From the NCBI RefSeq assembly GCF_008728515.1, contig NC_044981.1, positions 5,694,538 through 5,758,537 on the forward strand: a stretch of 64,000 nucleotides of DNA. Reading direction: 5' to 3'. The stretch comes from Papio anubis (taxonomy: Eukaryota > Chordata > Mammalia > Primates > Cercopithecidae). The notes beneath the pieces are model-generated. The model saw only the letters and a list, made by a program, of their open reading frames with translations, was not told the origin of the DNA and searched no databases. Position 1 is the first letter of the stretch; each line of letters begins with the position of its first letter. The position numbers and the translations under genes were made by a program. Shown piece after piece: positions 1 to 11,203 of this stretch.

Positions 1-633
1 GGACCACTAGCATGTGCAGAGCTAATGCCTGCTTCAAAGACAGAAGAGAACCTGTCTGAGGAGTGTGGTGCGTGGGGGATGTGCAGGAAATGCTAAGACA
101 GGGGCCGATCGCGAAGTCAACATTGCTCTCTAAAGCGTTCTTCATGGTTGGCAACTTTCTCTCCCCTCTTCAGCCTCCGCTGAACGCCCCGCACCACTGC
201 CACCGCAGAAAAACTCATTATTCAGAGACAATTACTCTCTCACCTTTCCTATCTCGATGTTTCTAAACGTTCAACAAGATGATAATCGCAGCTGGTCGTT
301 TGTCTAGCGGACACTAATCCTTGCCTCTGGGCTCTGTGATGTGTTTTGCAGTTTAGCACAAGGATCTTGCTGCTGTCCACTTAGAAACCCAATAATGGTG
401 AGATGGTGCTCAGGAGCGGGCTGGCGCTGTGGGGACCTGGTCTGCCCTCTGCGCTAGGTGACAAAGCCCCTGTCTGCCGTTTGGCCACCATCCCCATGGT
501 ACCATTCACGGCCCCTCCCAGCTGGGTGTGAGGGTGGAGCACTTTGGAAGCTCTTACCTCTAATCTCCTATACAGACAATTCCAGAAGTAAATAGAAGCA
601 AAATAGGATGCCAGTTAGGTATTCTTTTGTTTT
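1..633. other. No gene or recognised repeat
   Basis: Mixed-composition DNA with no coding signal beyond short chance frames. I recognise no repeat family here. Confidence 0.5.
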
Positions 634-1110
634 TTTTTAAGGGTACATTTTGATATAATTTTAAAATTTCAGAGAAGTTGCAAATACAGTACAAAGAGCT
701 CCCACGTACTGTTTACCCAGGTTCAACAATTGTTTAACATTTTATGCTGTTTGCTTTTTCACTCCTCTCTCTTCGTCCTCCTCCCTTCTCTCTCCCTCTC
801 CCCTCCGCACAGACTGTGCCGTTTTACCTCTAAATGCTCCAGCGTGTATTTCCCAGAAACAAAGACCATCTTGGACATGACCACACTGTAATTACCAAAA
901 TCCGGAGACTTAACACCGATACGATATTATTACCTGAATCCTCAGCCCACAATCAAAGCTCATCAATTGCCCAGTAATGCCCACTGTAACTTTTTGGAGA
1001 TTTTCAAAATGTCGATTTCTAGTTTAATTTCACTGTAGTCAGAGAACATGCTCCCCAAAATGTCAACCTTTTGAGATTTACTACATCGTATTTTCTGGTT
1101 CCTCCCTTGT
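634..1110 (-). mobile_element. Old L1 (L1M-type) 3' fragment, antisense
   Basis: The plus strand reads as the complement of an L1M-type 3' region: an A/T-rich start, then text resembling 'agaaaagttgcaaatacag' and 'gtgtatttcccagaaacaa', both typical of old mammalian L1 tails. From about 1000 it passes into text resembling antisense ORF2 ('ttcactgtagtcagagaac'). It is heavily diverged and has no open frame. A CT-rich patch lies at about 765-810. Confidence 0.6.
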
Positions 1111-1242
1111 CTCCTCAGCACTCCAGCTGGCTCCTTCTGAAAGTTTCCCTGGACTCTCTCCCACTCAGGCACAGCTGAGAGGTCAGTTGAAGACCTGGGG
1201 GAATTTATACACAGGTTTTAAGAGCTCCCCCCTTGCTCCTTT

Positions 1243-1680
1243 CTTTTTTTAGGCCTTTTCATTTTTATTACTCAAAAAAGTTTCATTTTTTATTTAGCTT
1301 TCTGACTCTGTGCTTGTGCCTTCAACACTTTCACAAGAATGTTCTGCTCCTCGATACGGAAGGCACGCTTGGTCCTGTCACGAACACATCTAGCACACAT
1401 GGAGCCACCACAGGCCCTGCGGACATGTTTCTTCGCTTTGGACCATCTCATAAGAACTTTAGGTCTTACCGCACGAACCCCTCGAAGTCTGCCTGGGCAC
1501 ATGCCACATGCAGATGTTGGTGCTTTCCCAACCTTCTTGGTATAAAGGTAAACAATTCCATTACCAGGGGTTCAGGGCAGCCTAGTTTCGTTAAAGGCTG
1601 TATTTTAGGAAAGCCTACGACAGTATGTCAAACGCCGGACCGTTCTAAGTGCCTGCAGACAACATATCCGGAAGCGCTCA
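1243..1680 (-). pseudogene. RPL34P: RPL34 processed pseudogene (ribosomal protein eL34)
   Basis: An intronless copy of the mRNA for ribosomal protein L34, a component of the 60S subunit. The coding remnant runs 1643 down to the stop at 1290-1292. That is 118 codons including the stop, the same length as the 117-residue human protein, with no net frameshift. The C-terminal part is still open (1502-1290) and ends in the family's KAQAQSQKAK. The gene is dead: the start codon is ACG, codon 13 is TAA (from Tyr) and codon 25 is TGA (from Arg). A short 3' UTR and a poly(A) remnant (poly(T) at 1243-1250 on the plus strand) follow. Direct repeats CTTGCTCCTTT at 1232-1242 and 1681-1691 fit L1-driven retrotransposition. 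The 5' end reaches the 'cttccgg' leader typical of L34 transcripts, so the copy is essentially full length. Confidence 0.95.
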
Positions 1681-1691
1681 CTTGCTCCTTT

Positions 1692-2439
1692 TGACCTGCT
1701 CCTTTCCCTCCTCGTTTTCAAGCCTTTTAGGAATCCCTTCTCTTCTGCTGAGCCCTCAAGGCAGTGAGAGAGCCTCTACTTTCTACATCAGCCCCAATGG
1801 AAAGCCAGGCAAATCCTCATCCCTTACAGATGGACACTCTTCCCGTTTTTGCCTGTTCTTATCCACTTTCCAACAGTTCTTTAAGAAACTTTAAATAGTT
1901 TCTTAACTATTTGAAGAACTATTTAACTGGAGAACTATTTGCCTTCAGATAGTTATTTAAGAAAACATTTTTTTGGTCCAGAGTTGATACATCAACACGC
2001 ACACACACACACACACGTGCACAGACACATATAATTAGGAATGCATCTTGTGTCTCATTCCATAATATGTTGCTATCACTCAAAATAGTACAAACGCGAC
2101 CCTAATATGATGACTTTTAATTTTGGTTGGATTCACCAGATTCAATTGTTTATTTATCTGATTTCATTATTTCATGATCCCTCCGTAACATTTCATGAAA
2201 AGGTCTTTTGGGGACTTAATGTAAGTGACAACAGAATTCAGTGTGATGAAACCAAACATATATGAAATGCACCAGAAGCCATATGCTGAAACCTATGAAT
2301 ATGTCAACCAGCAATTCACTGGCGCATAAATGTGCAAATGAGGAAACGTTGTTCAAACACTTCAGCTTGTATTTTACAAAACAGTGTTTAAATATTTGAC
2401 ATAGTTTAGTAATATTTTAGAAAAATGGCCTACCTAGTC
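1692..2439. other. No gene; AT-rich unique DNA with one CA repeat
   Basis: Contains several close repeats of the phrase 'aactattt' (about 1880-1960) and a short CA tract. No coding sequence or RNA gene is recognised. Confidence 0.5.
1996..2018. repeat. (CA)n microsatellite
   Basis: About 22 bases of CA dinucleotides, followed by imperfect 'gtgcacagacaca'. Likely length-variable. Confidence 0.85.
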
Positions 2440-3232
2440 TGGATGGTGTATGCGTTTGCTGGGGTTCCTGTAAGGAAGCTACACACACTGGGGGAATGAA
2501 CAGCAGAAGGTTATTGCTGCGTAGTCCCGGAGCCTGGAAGTCCAGGATCAAAGTGTCAGGTTTGGATTCTCCTGCAGCCTCTCTCCTTGGCTTGCAGACT
2601 TCCCTCTCTACATGTCTGTATCCTAATTGCCTCTTTTTTAAATGTTTATTTTAAGTTCCTGGGTACAAATGCAGGTTTGCCACGTAGGTAAACCGGTATC
2701 ATGGGGGTTGTCGTACAGATTATTTCATCACCCAGGTATATTAAGCCTAGTGCCCATTCGTTATGTTTCCTGATCCTCTCCCTCCTCCTACCCTCCACTC
2801 TCTGATAGGCCCCAGTGTGCATTATTCCCCTCTATGTATCCATGTGTTCTCATCATTTAACTCCCACTTACAAGTGAGAACATGTGATATTTGGTTTTCT
2901 GTTCCCGTGTTAGTTCGCTTAGAATAATGGCCTCCAGCTCCATCCATGTTCCTGCAAAGGACATGATCTTTTTCTTTTTATGGCTGCATAGTATTCCATG
3001 GTATATTTGCACCACATTTTCTTTATCCAGTCTACCATTAATGAGCATTTAGGTTGATTCCATGTCTTTGCTATTGTGAATAGTGCTGCAATGAATATAC
3101 ACGTGCACACAAATGATTTTAGATTAGGACAGATCCTCATGGCCTCATTTTAACTTAACCACCCCTGTAAAGACTTCAGAAGATCAAGACTTCATCAGTG
3201 AATTTTGGGGGACACAACCCAACCCATCACAG
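2440..3232 (-). mobile_element. MLT1-type MaLR solo LTR, antisense, split by L1
   Basis: The left part (about 2440-2636) has the antisense MLT1 pattern (acaacagaa-like, 'ggaagtccaggatcaaagtg', 'tgtctgtatcctaatt'). The right part (about 3116-3232) resumes with 'ctcattttaacttaacc', 'gtaaagac' and 'gggggacacaacccaaccca'. The two halves belong to one LTR interrupted by the L1 at 2637-3115. About 20 bp of LTR appear to be missing at the insertion point. Confidence 0.6.
2637..3115 (-). mobile_element. 5'-truncated L1, antisense
   Basis: The complement of an L1 3' end. It begins at the poly(T)-like left edge, passes through the 3' UTR and ends within the last part of ORF2. A 63-codon frame at 3048-2857 shows an L1 ORF2 C-terminal piece (HGILCSHKK, MFSL). 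Inserted in an MLT1-type LTR, so it is younger than that LTR. Confidence 0.85.
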
Positions 3233-3562
3233 ATGGCCAGTCTCTCCCCCTGCCTGTCTTTGGTGTATTAACTCACATTTTACCTAAGAGTGGAGTGGAT
3301 TCTATCTTAGGAGGAGTGGAAGCTGTGCCCTGGAGAGCCAGACTCTGACCAGAAAACCCATTTGGAGGTGCTGGCGATTCTAGGGGTGCTCCTCATACCC
3401 TGTGTCCCGGTGACTCCTTTGCCCCGGAAGTCAAAGGTGCAGGATGAAGTCTTGCGTGCTTCCATGGACTATCTCTTGGGACCGGCTCATTCTTAATCTG
3501 ACTAGCATCTGCTTTACATTTTTTTCCTACTTAAAAATATTCCTACTTAAAAAATATTATCA
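3233..3562. other. No gene or recognised repeat
   Basis: Unique sequence between the LTR and an Alu. Nothing else seen. Confidence 0.5.
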
Positions 3563-3824
3563 CTGTCAGGTGCAGTGGCTCACGCCTATAATTCCAGCAC
3601 TTTGGGAGGCTGAGGTGGGCAGATCACTTGAGGTCAGGTGTTTGAGACCAGCCTGGCCAATACGGAGAAACCCCATCTCTACTAGAACTACAAAACTTAG
3701 CTGGACGTGGTGGCAGGCGCCTGCAATCCCGGCTACTCAAATTGCAGTAAACCAAGATCATGCCATTGCACTCCAGCCTGGGCGACAGAGGAAGGCTCTG
3801 TGTCAAAAAAAAAAAAAAAAAAAA
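3563..3824 (+). mobile_element. Alu (AluS-like) with right-arm deletion
   Basis: Starts with the GGTGCAGTGGCTCACGCC box and ends in a 19-20 A tail at 3805-3824. About 45 bp of the right arm are missing (the join is at 'ggctactca/aattgcag', near 3740), removing the 'gaggctgaggcaggagaat' block. Confidence 0.95.
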
Positions 3825-3904
3825 TGAAAAGACCCCATATTCCATCATTAAAAAATTACATAGTGGGGTGTATTTAATGTGCTATTCATTTGAATGAACT
3901 CTCT

Positions 3905-5516
3905 TTTTTCCCAGCTTTATTGAAGTGTAATTGACAAAAAATGTTTACATTTATGACAAGAAACATGATGTTTTGATATACATATACATTGTGAAATAAT
4001 TACCACAATCAAGCCAATTAACACATCTACCATCTCACATACTTGTCATGTTTTGTGGGAGGAACAGTTAAGATCTACTCTCTTAGCAATTTTTTTTTTT
4101 TTTTTTGAGACATTGTCTCACTCTGTCACCCAGGCTGGAGTGTAGTGGCGTGATCTTGGCTCACTGCAAGCTCCACCTCCCGGGTTCAAGTGATTCTCCT
4201 GCCTCAGCCTCCCGAGTAGCTGGGACTACAGGCGTCCGCCACCACGCCTGGCTAATTTTTTTGTGTTTTTAGTAGAGACGGGGTTTCACCATGTTCGCCA
4301 GGATGGTCTCGATCTCTTGACCTCGTGATCCACCTGCCTCCACCTCCCAAAGTGCTGGGATTACAGGCGTGAGCCACTGCACCTGGCCTCTCTTAGCAAT
4401 TTTTAAGAACACAATACATTGTTATTAACTATACCCACCATGATGTACAATAGGTCTCCAGAGCTCATTCCTCCCGTCTAACTGAAACTTCATACCCTTT
4501 GACCAGCATTTCCCCATTCTTCTCACCCCAGGGCACTGGTAACCACTATCCTACTCTCTGCCTCTATAAAGTTCAACTTTTTTACACTCCACATATAAGT
4601 GAGATCATGCAGTATTTGTCTTTCTGAGTCTAGTTTATTTCACTTAGCATAATGTCCTCCAGGTTCATTCATGTTGTTGGAAATGTTTTTTTTAAGGCTG
4701 AGTAGTATTCTGTTGTGTTAGTGAGGATGTGGAGTATATATATCACATGTGTGCATATACCACATTTTCCTTATTCATTCATCCATCAGTGGACACTTAG
4801 AGGTTGATGGCATGTCTTGGTTACCGTGAATAATAATGCAACAAACGTGGACGTGCAGATATTTCTTCTAGATACTGATTTCATTCCTCTGGATATATCC
4901 CCAGTAGTGGGATTGCTGGATCACATGGTAGCTCTATTTTTAATTTTTTGAGGAACCTCTAAATTGTTTTCCATAATGGCTGGTCTAACTCACATTCCCA
5001 CCAACAGTACAAGGGTCCCTCTTTCTCTGCATCCTCACCGACACCGGCCTTTGGTCTTTTTTATAATAGCCTTTCTCAAGGCGTTAGGTGATATCTCATT
5101 TTAATTTGTAGTTCCCCAATGATTAGTGATGTTGAGCATTTTTTCACAAACCTGTTGGTCATTTATATGTTTCATTTGAGAAATGTCCACTTAGGTAACT
5201 TGTCCATTTTTGATGAAGTTATTTGCTTTCTCGCTGTTGAGTTGTTTGAGTTTCCTATATATTTTGGACATTAACCTCATATAGGATATATGGTTTGCAC
5301 ATATCTCATTCCGTTCGACAGGCTGTCTCTCCACTCTTTGTTTCTTTTGCTGTGCAGAAGCTTTTTAGTTTGGTGCAATCCCACCTGTTTGCTTTTGTTG
5401 CCTGTGCTTTTGGGATCATGTCTAAAAATCATTGTCAAGGCTAATACCCATAAGCTTTTTCCCTATGTTTTCTCAAAATGGATTAAAGACTTAAACATAA
5501 AACCTGAAACTGTAAA
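3905..5516 (-). mobile_element. L1 (L1MA/L1PB-like), antisense, with inverted 5' tip
   Basis: The left edge is the complement of an L1 3' UTR ('ttattgaagtgtaattgac'). The element then runs rightward through the complement of ORF2 to about 5474. The last 42 bp (5475-5516) flip to sense L1 orientation ('ggattaaagacttaaacata'). That piece is the ORF2 text normally found just upstream of the breakpoint, the signature of a twin-primed 5' inversion. Split by the AluY-like insertion at 4090-4387. Confidence 0.8.
4090..4387 (-). mobile_element. Alu (AluY-like), antisense
   Basis: A full-length Alu in reverse orientation with poly(T) at 4090-4106. The text 'cactgcaagctccacctcc' and 'cttgacctcgtgatcc' favours AluY or AluSc. 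Target-site duplication CTCTCTTAGCAA at 4078-4089 and 4388-4399. It sits inside the old L1. Confidence 0.95.
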
Positions 5517-6476
5517 GCCACATTCCATCATTTTAACCAGTCCCTGGCAAATACTTACAACTCAGTTGCCCTGCTTGTCGCTCTCATGCTTGCCTAGAAA
5601 AATCCCTCCCCTGGTGTCTGCATCTCTGCACCCACCTACATCTGTGAACCCAAACAGCCTGGAGAAAAAGCCCAGCCAATGCCAACGGGTGGCACTCTGC
5701 ATTGCTGACCGAACCTCAGTGGCCCTTAATTATTTCCAGCCAATTCCACTGCAGTTTTTTAATCAGCAGGCGCCTCCTTTTCCTGGATATCAGCTCATAC
5801 TCTTCTGTCCTGGAGCCTCCAATATTCCTTCCTCCTGCTCTCACTCGAGGGGAGCTGGTTCCCATTCCCAACTTTCCTGGGAAATGGAAGCCATCAGAAG
5901 AGAGTGCCTTTATGCTCCCGTACCTCATCTCCCGTTTCCTACACAAGTCACTGGGTGTCTACCAGAGCTTGTGTCCCCCTTCGTCTATTCCAGGATTTCA
6001 CTCAGCCCTCGTTCCCTTTGATATGTCCACGCTTTGAAACTGCTCAGCCTAAAGAGGGTGAGGCTGTGCTTTGATGCAATGAGAATTTCTTGAGCAGCCT
6101 CCTCCCGCCTCCTGTGGGTCTGCAAGGGAAGCCTGAGCAGGAAACCCCAGGTACCAGAGGGACATACAGCAGCCACTTTCAGTAAAATGCCATTACCTGA
6201 TGGCTTAATTACAAGCTGAAATGAAAAAAAAACAAATAAACAAATAAAACCCTAACTCCTTTTTTATGCTTAGTTTCATTCCTAGTGACCTTCTTTGATG
6301 GAAATAGAGAAATTCTGTTGTTGTATTGAAGAAGTATTAAATTTCCCAAATGTGCATTTCAGCTTCTCAGAACTCATGGTTGCCATGGGCTCTGGTGCAA
6401 GCTTATCTGCCCATGGCCCACACAATGTCCAATGTCATGTCATGGGACCCCGCCACTTTGTGACATAAAATGTAAG
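5517..6476. other. No supported gene; unique DNA
   Basis: A 243-codon plus frame (5290-6021) crosses into this stretch, but its first third is antisense L1 and the L1 inversion point, so it is not a gene. The rest of the region shows no recognised repeat. An A-rich run with 'aaataaacaaataaa' lies at 6222-6250. Confidence 0.55.
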
Positions 6477-6492
6477 AACACGTAATGCTACT

Positions 6493-6809
6493 GGCTGGGT
6501 GTGATGGCTCACGCCTGTAACCCCAGCACTTTGGGAGGCCGAGGTGGGCGAATCACAAGGTCAGGAGATAGAGATCATCCTGGCTAACACAATGAAACCC
6601 TGTCTCTACTACAAATACAAAAAAATTAGCCAAATGTGGTGGTGGGCGCCTGTCATCCCAGCTACTCGCGAGGCTGAGGCAGGAGAATTGCTTGAACCCC
6701 GGGAGGCAGACATTGCAGTGAGCCGAGATCACGCCATTGGACTCCAGCCTGGGTGACAGAGCGACTCTCCGTCAAAACAAACAAACAGCAAACAAAAAAC
6801 AAAACAAAA
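6493..6809 (+). mobile_element. Alu (AluS/Y-like), sense
   Basis: A complete dimeric Alu ending in an A-rich tail expanded into 'caaacaaac' units (6776-6809). Target-site duplication AACACGTAATGCTACT at 6477-6492 and AACACTTAATGCTACT at 6810-6825, one mismatch. Confidence 0.95.
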
Positions 6810-7849
6810 AACACTTAATGCTACTTTGAGGCCAACATAAACAATATGTGTTTCCCTGCCTCAAGCCAGCCTACGTTTGGCTGTGCCAAGGTAGAGGGCA
6901 GGAGCTTGTCTGAAGTAGGCAGTACTGTGGGCCCCATCAGGAAACCCACCCCCTGGTCTGCAGGGGACTGTTCTGTGACTGAAGAGCTTACAGAAAAGGT
7001 CAATGTCGACTCAAGGTTAACTCAGGTCATTCAGTGTGTTTTGACTGAGAGTTTACCACATGTTGGGTGCAGTCCTAGGCAAGTGAAGGTGGCGTCGCTG
7101 TCAACAAGGATGTCACAGCCCTGCCCTCATGTTGCTTACATGCCAGTGGGAGGGAAACATGAAGACAGATAAGCAGGCAAATAACTATGTGCAATTGTAG
7201 TGGGGGCTGTGAAGAAAATGAGCATAGGTCTGAACCAGACAGGGGTTGCACTTTAGGGGTATTGGTCAGAAGAGTGTCTCAGAAGGTTGACATTGAAGCT
7301 GAGACCCAGAGGATGAGAAGGACCCACTTGAGGGGAAGACATCATCCTGGTCAAGGGCAGACCCAGAACAAAGAGCCGAGATGAGGCAGAGATGGGTGAT
7401 TATGAAACAGAAGACCCATCAGTGTGGCCCCTGGAGCAGAGGAACCAGGGAAAGGTAATGCAATGAGGCTGGGGAGAAGGGCCTTGCAGTCAGGTGAGGA
7501 GTCTGGATTTCAGTCTCAGAGAAACGAGAAGCCCTTGGAAGGTTTGAGAAAGAGCAAGCCATTGTTTGATTTGTCACCTAAGCAGTTCAGTCTTGCTGCT
7601 TTGTGTGAATGGATTCAAGGGGGGGGAAGTCGACATGGGAGACCAGCTGGAGGAGGCTGTAGTCATGGGGGATGGAGGTCAGCGTGACTGGGACTAGGGA
7701 GGGAGAAGTGGACAGAGTTGAGATGGGTTGATTGGATGCAAAGAATAAGGGAGGGGTGGCATCAAGTATGACACCTGTGTTTTAGGGCCCATGCATCTGG
7801 GTGTCTGGCAGAAAAAGGTGGAGGTGCATGAGTTTTGGGGGTGGGTGTG

Positions 7850-8141
7850 GAGGTGATGTGAAAGAAAAATTACACCAGACAGAGTTTAACAGGCCAGGAA
7901 GACTTTTTTCCAGACTATTGCAATAGGGAAGGAGACTGAACTCAAATCCTAATGCAACAGGGGCAGCCATGGATTTATGGCCAACAGGGTGAGGGGTCAC
8001 TGGGCAGAAAGTTACCAAAAGGAACTTGGTTAGGTATCAAGAGTGGGCAGATTCTCACCAACCTGGGCTTGGCATGCTGAGGATGAGGCCTAATCTAGAA
8101 GACAGCTGAGCAGGGCCTGACTCAGGTTTGGCCAAGGAGGG
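7850..8141. other. Unassigned segment inserted in L2, possibly LTR-like
   Basis: About 290 bp with no match to L2 that also lies outside the THE1-type element. On the minus strand it holds 'ccataaatcc', 'ccctattgcaatagtc' and 'gtaatttttctttcaca', loosely like the 3' half of an LTR. I cannot name a family. Confidence 0.35.
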
Positions 8142-8480
8142 TGTATTAGTTTGTTTTCGTGCTGCTGATAAAGACATATCCAAGACTGGGAAGAAAAAGA
8201 GGTTTAACTGGACTTACAGTTCCACATGGCTGGGGAGGCCTCAGAATCATGGCAGTAGGTGAAAGGTGCTTCTTACATGGCAGCAGCAAGAGAAAATCAG
8301 GAAGAAGCAAAAGCAGAAACCCTTGATAAACCTATCAGATTTGTGAGACTTATTTACCATCAGGAGAATAGCATGGGAAAGACCAGCCCCCATGATTTAA
8401 TTACCTCCCCCTGGACCCCTCAATTCTGGAAGATAAATTCAAGTTGAGGATTTGGGTGGAGACACAGCCAAACCATATCA
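8142..8480 (-). repeat. 3' LTR of the THE1-type element
   Basis: A 339-bp LTR, antisense. Partner of 10058-10406. Confidence 0.9.
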
Positions 8481-10057
8481 TTCTACCCCTGGCCTCTCCA
8501 AATCTCATGTCCTCACATTTCAAAACCAATCATGCCTTCCCATTAGTCACCCAAAGTCTTAATTTATTTCAGCATTAACCCACAAGTCCACAGTCCAAAG
8601 TCTCATCTGAGACAAGTCAAGTCTCTTCCACCTATGAGCCTTTAAAATCAAAAGCAAGCTAGTTACTTCCTAGATACAATGTGGGCACGGTTAATTGGTA
8701 AATACAACCATTCCAAATGGGAGAAATTGGCCAAAACAAAGTGGTTACAGGCCCTATGCAAGTTCAAAATCCAGCGAGGCAGTCAAATTTTAAAGTTCCA
8801 AAATGATCTCCTTTGACTTCAGGTCTCACATCCAGGTCACGCTGATGCAATAGGTGGGTTCCCATGGTCTTGGACAGTTCCGCCCCTGTGGCTTTGTAAG
8901 GTATAGCCTCTCTCCTGGCTGCTTTCATAGGCTGGCATTGAGTGTCTGCAGCTTCTCCAGGCAAATGGTGCAAGCTGTTGGTGGATCTACCATTCTGGGA
9001 TCTGGAAGATGGTGTCCCTTTTCATTCAGCTCCACTAGGCATGCCCCAGTAGGGACTCTGTGTGGGGGTTCCAACCCCACATTTCCCTTCCACACTGCCC
9101 TAGCAAAGGTTCTCTAAGAGGGCCCTGCCCCTGCAGCAAACTTTTGCCTGGGCATCCAGGCTTTTCCATACATCTTCTGAAATCTAGACAGAGGTTCCCA
9201 AACCTCAATTCTTGACTTCTGTGCATCCGCAGGCTCAACACCACATGGAAGCTGCCAAGGTTTTGGGCTTCCACCCTCTGAAGCCACAGATTGAGCTCTA
9301 TGTTGGCCCCTTTCATCCACAACTGGAGAGGCTGGGACACAGAGCACCAAGTCCCTAGGTTGCTCACAGCACAGACACCCTGGGGCCAGCCCATGAAACC
9401 ACTTTTTTCTCCTGGGCCTCCAGGCCTGTGATGGGAGAGGCTGCCCTGAAGGTCTCTGACACGCCCTGGGGACATTTTCTCCATGATCTTGGGGATTAAC
9501 ATTAGGCTCCTTGCTACTTATGCAAATTTCTGCATCCGGCTTGAATTTCTCCTCAGAAAACAGATTTTTCTTTTCTATTGCATCATCGGGCTGCAAGTTT
9601 TCTGAACTTTTATGCTGTTTCCTTTTTAAAACAGAATGCCTTTAACAGCACCCAAGTCACCTTTTGAATGCTTTGCTGCTTAGAAGTTTCTTCTGCCAGA
9701 TACCCTAAATCATCTCTCTCAAGCTCAAAGTTCCACAAATCTCTAGGGCAGGGGCAAAATGCTGCCAGTCTCTTTGCTAAAAGATAACAAGGGTCACCTT
9801 TGCTCCAGTTCTCAACAAGTTCCTCATCTCCATCTGAGACCACCTCAGCCTGGACCTTATTGTTCATATCACTATCAGCTTTTTTGCCAAAGCTGTTCAA
9901 CAAGTCTCTGGGAGTTCCAAACTTTCCCACATTTTCCTATCTTCTTCTGAGCCCTCCAAACTGTTCCAACCATCTGCCTATTACCCAGATCCAAAGTCGC
10001 TTCCACATTTTAGGATTATCTTTTCAGCAGCGCCACACTCTACTGGTACCAGTTTAC

Positions 10058-10406
10058 TGTATTAGTCCATTTTCATGCTGATAAAGACATACCCAAGACT
10101 GGGAAGAAAAAGAGGTTTAATTTGACTTACAGTTTTACATGACTGGGGAGGCCTCAGAATCATGGTGGAAGGCGAAAGGTACTCCTTACATGGCAGTGGC
10201 AAGAGAAAATGAGGAAGAAGTGAAAGCGGAAACCTCTGATAAACCCATCAGATCTCGAGACTTATTCACTATCGCGAGAATAGCATGGGAAAGACCAGCC
10301 CCCATGATTCAGTTACTTCCCCCTGAGTCCCTCCCACAACACATGGGAATTCTGAGAGATACAATTCAAGTTGGGATTTGGGTGGGGACACAGCCAAACC
10401 ATATCA
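10058..10406 (-). repeat. 5' LTR of the THE1-type element
   Basis: A 349-bp LTR, antisense. The two LTRs differ by several substitutions and small indels, as expected for an old copy. Confidence 0.9.
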
Positions 10407-10678
10407 GAGAGTGTCCTTGTAAATGGGAAGGGGAAGACTTAGGCACTTGTTGGGTGTGTTAAGCTTGAGATGTCCAAGAATAGATGTTGAGTACATGCCT
10501 CAAAATGTAAATCTGGAGCTCAGGGGACAGTTCTGGGTGGGATATATGAATTTGATCATGACTATAAAGATGGTTTGGGGAAGCTACAACCACCACTGAG
10601 CTCTCAGACCTGTGATGTAGAGTCTGACAGGCCAATGCCAGCCAGAGCTTCTAAATCCTGTATGGAATAATTAAGTGT

Positions 10679-11203
10679 GTAGCTATGGCTTGAATGTGTT
10701 CCCCGAAGTTCATGTGTTGGAAACTTAATCCCCAGTGCAATGACGTTGAAATGTGGGACCTTTAAGAGGTGATTAGGTCATGAGGGCTCTGCCTTCGTGG
10801 ATGGACTAATGCCATTTGCAGGGGGGTGGGTTAATTATTCCAAAAAGTGGGTTCCTGATAAGAGGATAAGTCTGGCTCTTTTCCCTTCTCTCCCTCTCTC
10901 TCCCTTTCTCTCACCATGTGATGCCTTCAACCATGGGATGACACAGCAAGAAGACCCTCCCACCTTCAACCATGGGATGACACAGCAAGAAGACCCTCCC
11001 ACCTTCAACCATGGGATGACACAGCAAGAAGGCCCTCCCACCTTCAACCATGGGATGACACAGCAAGAAGGATCTCCCTAGATGCCAGCACCTTGATATT
11101 GGACTTCCCAGCCTATAGAACTGTGAGAAATAAATTTCTTTTCTTTATAAATTACCCAGTCTCTAGTATTCTGTTATGGCAGCACGAAACAGACTAAGAC
11201 ACA
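10679..11203 (+). mobile_element. MLT1/MST-type solo LTR, sense, expanded by a minisatellite
   Basis: The 5' part ('ggcttgaatgtgttcccc', 'gattaggtcatgagggctctgcc') and the 3' part ('gccagcaccttgatattggacttcccagcc', 'gtgagaaataaat', 'ataaattacccagtct') match the MaLR LTR pattern. The middle is lengthened by four 39-bp units. Confidence 0.75.
10926..11081 (+). repeat. 39-bp x4 minisatellite inside the LTR
   Basis: Four units begin TTCAACCATGGGATGACACA. Units 1 and 2 are identical, unit 3 differs by one G, and unit 4 diverges at its end. Because 39 is a multiple of 3, one frame stays open (repeating NHGMTQQE), but that frame is a by-product and not a gene. Confidence 0.95.

Larger units (their letters stand above)
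8142..10406 (-). mobile_element. THE1-type MaLR element, both LTRs, antisense
   Basis: A complete mammalian apparent LTR retrotransposon of about 2.27 kb, close to the usual THE1 length. On the plus strand it reads LTR (8142-8480), internal region (8481-10057), LTR (10058-10406). The LTRs start TGTATTAG and end CCATATCA in this orientation. The 5-bp flanks are GAGGG (8137-8141) and GAGAG (10407-10411), a target duplication with one change. Next to the 5' LTR (right end) lies 'ggtaccagt', a primer-binding-like site. The internal region has only broken frames: the longest, at 9596-9114 (-), shares KPWQLPCGV with the other MaLR copy at 21.8-22.4 kb. It has no functional gene. It interrupts the L2. 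Confidence 0.9.
7022..10600 (-). mobile_element. L2 LINE fragment, antisense, split by later insertions
   Basis: The plus strand has the antisense L2 3' pattern: 'tcattcag', 'accacatgttgggtgcag', 'ccctgccctcatgttgct', then 'ggcagaggaaccagggaa' further in. It runs to about 7850 and resumes at about 10412-10600 ('gttaagcttgagatgtcc', 'ctggagctcaggggacag'). The gap is filled by an unassigned segment and a THE1-type element. Confidence 0.7.

Noticed and set aside
1290..1502. Functional RPL34
   Set aside because: No introns, start codon lost, two stops upstream and retrocopy hallmarks.
5290..6021. 243-codon plus frame as a gene
   Set aside because: Its first third is antisense L1 and it crosses the L1 inversion point. 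No domain.
10797..11081. Repetitive 94-codon frame (and its minus-strand mirror) as a repeat protein
   Set aside because: Produced by the 39-bp minisatellite inside an LTR.
10926..11081. CRISPR-like array
   Set aside because: Units are tandem with no spacers, in a vertebrate LTR.
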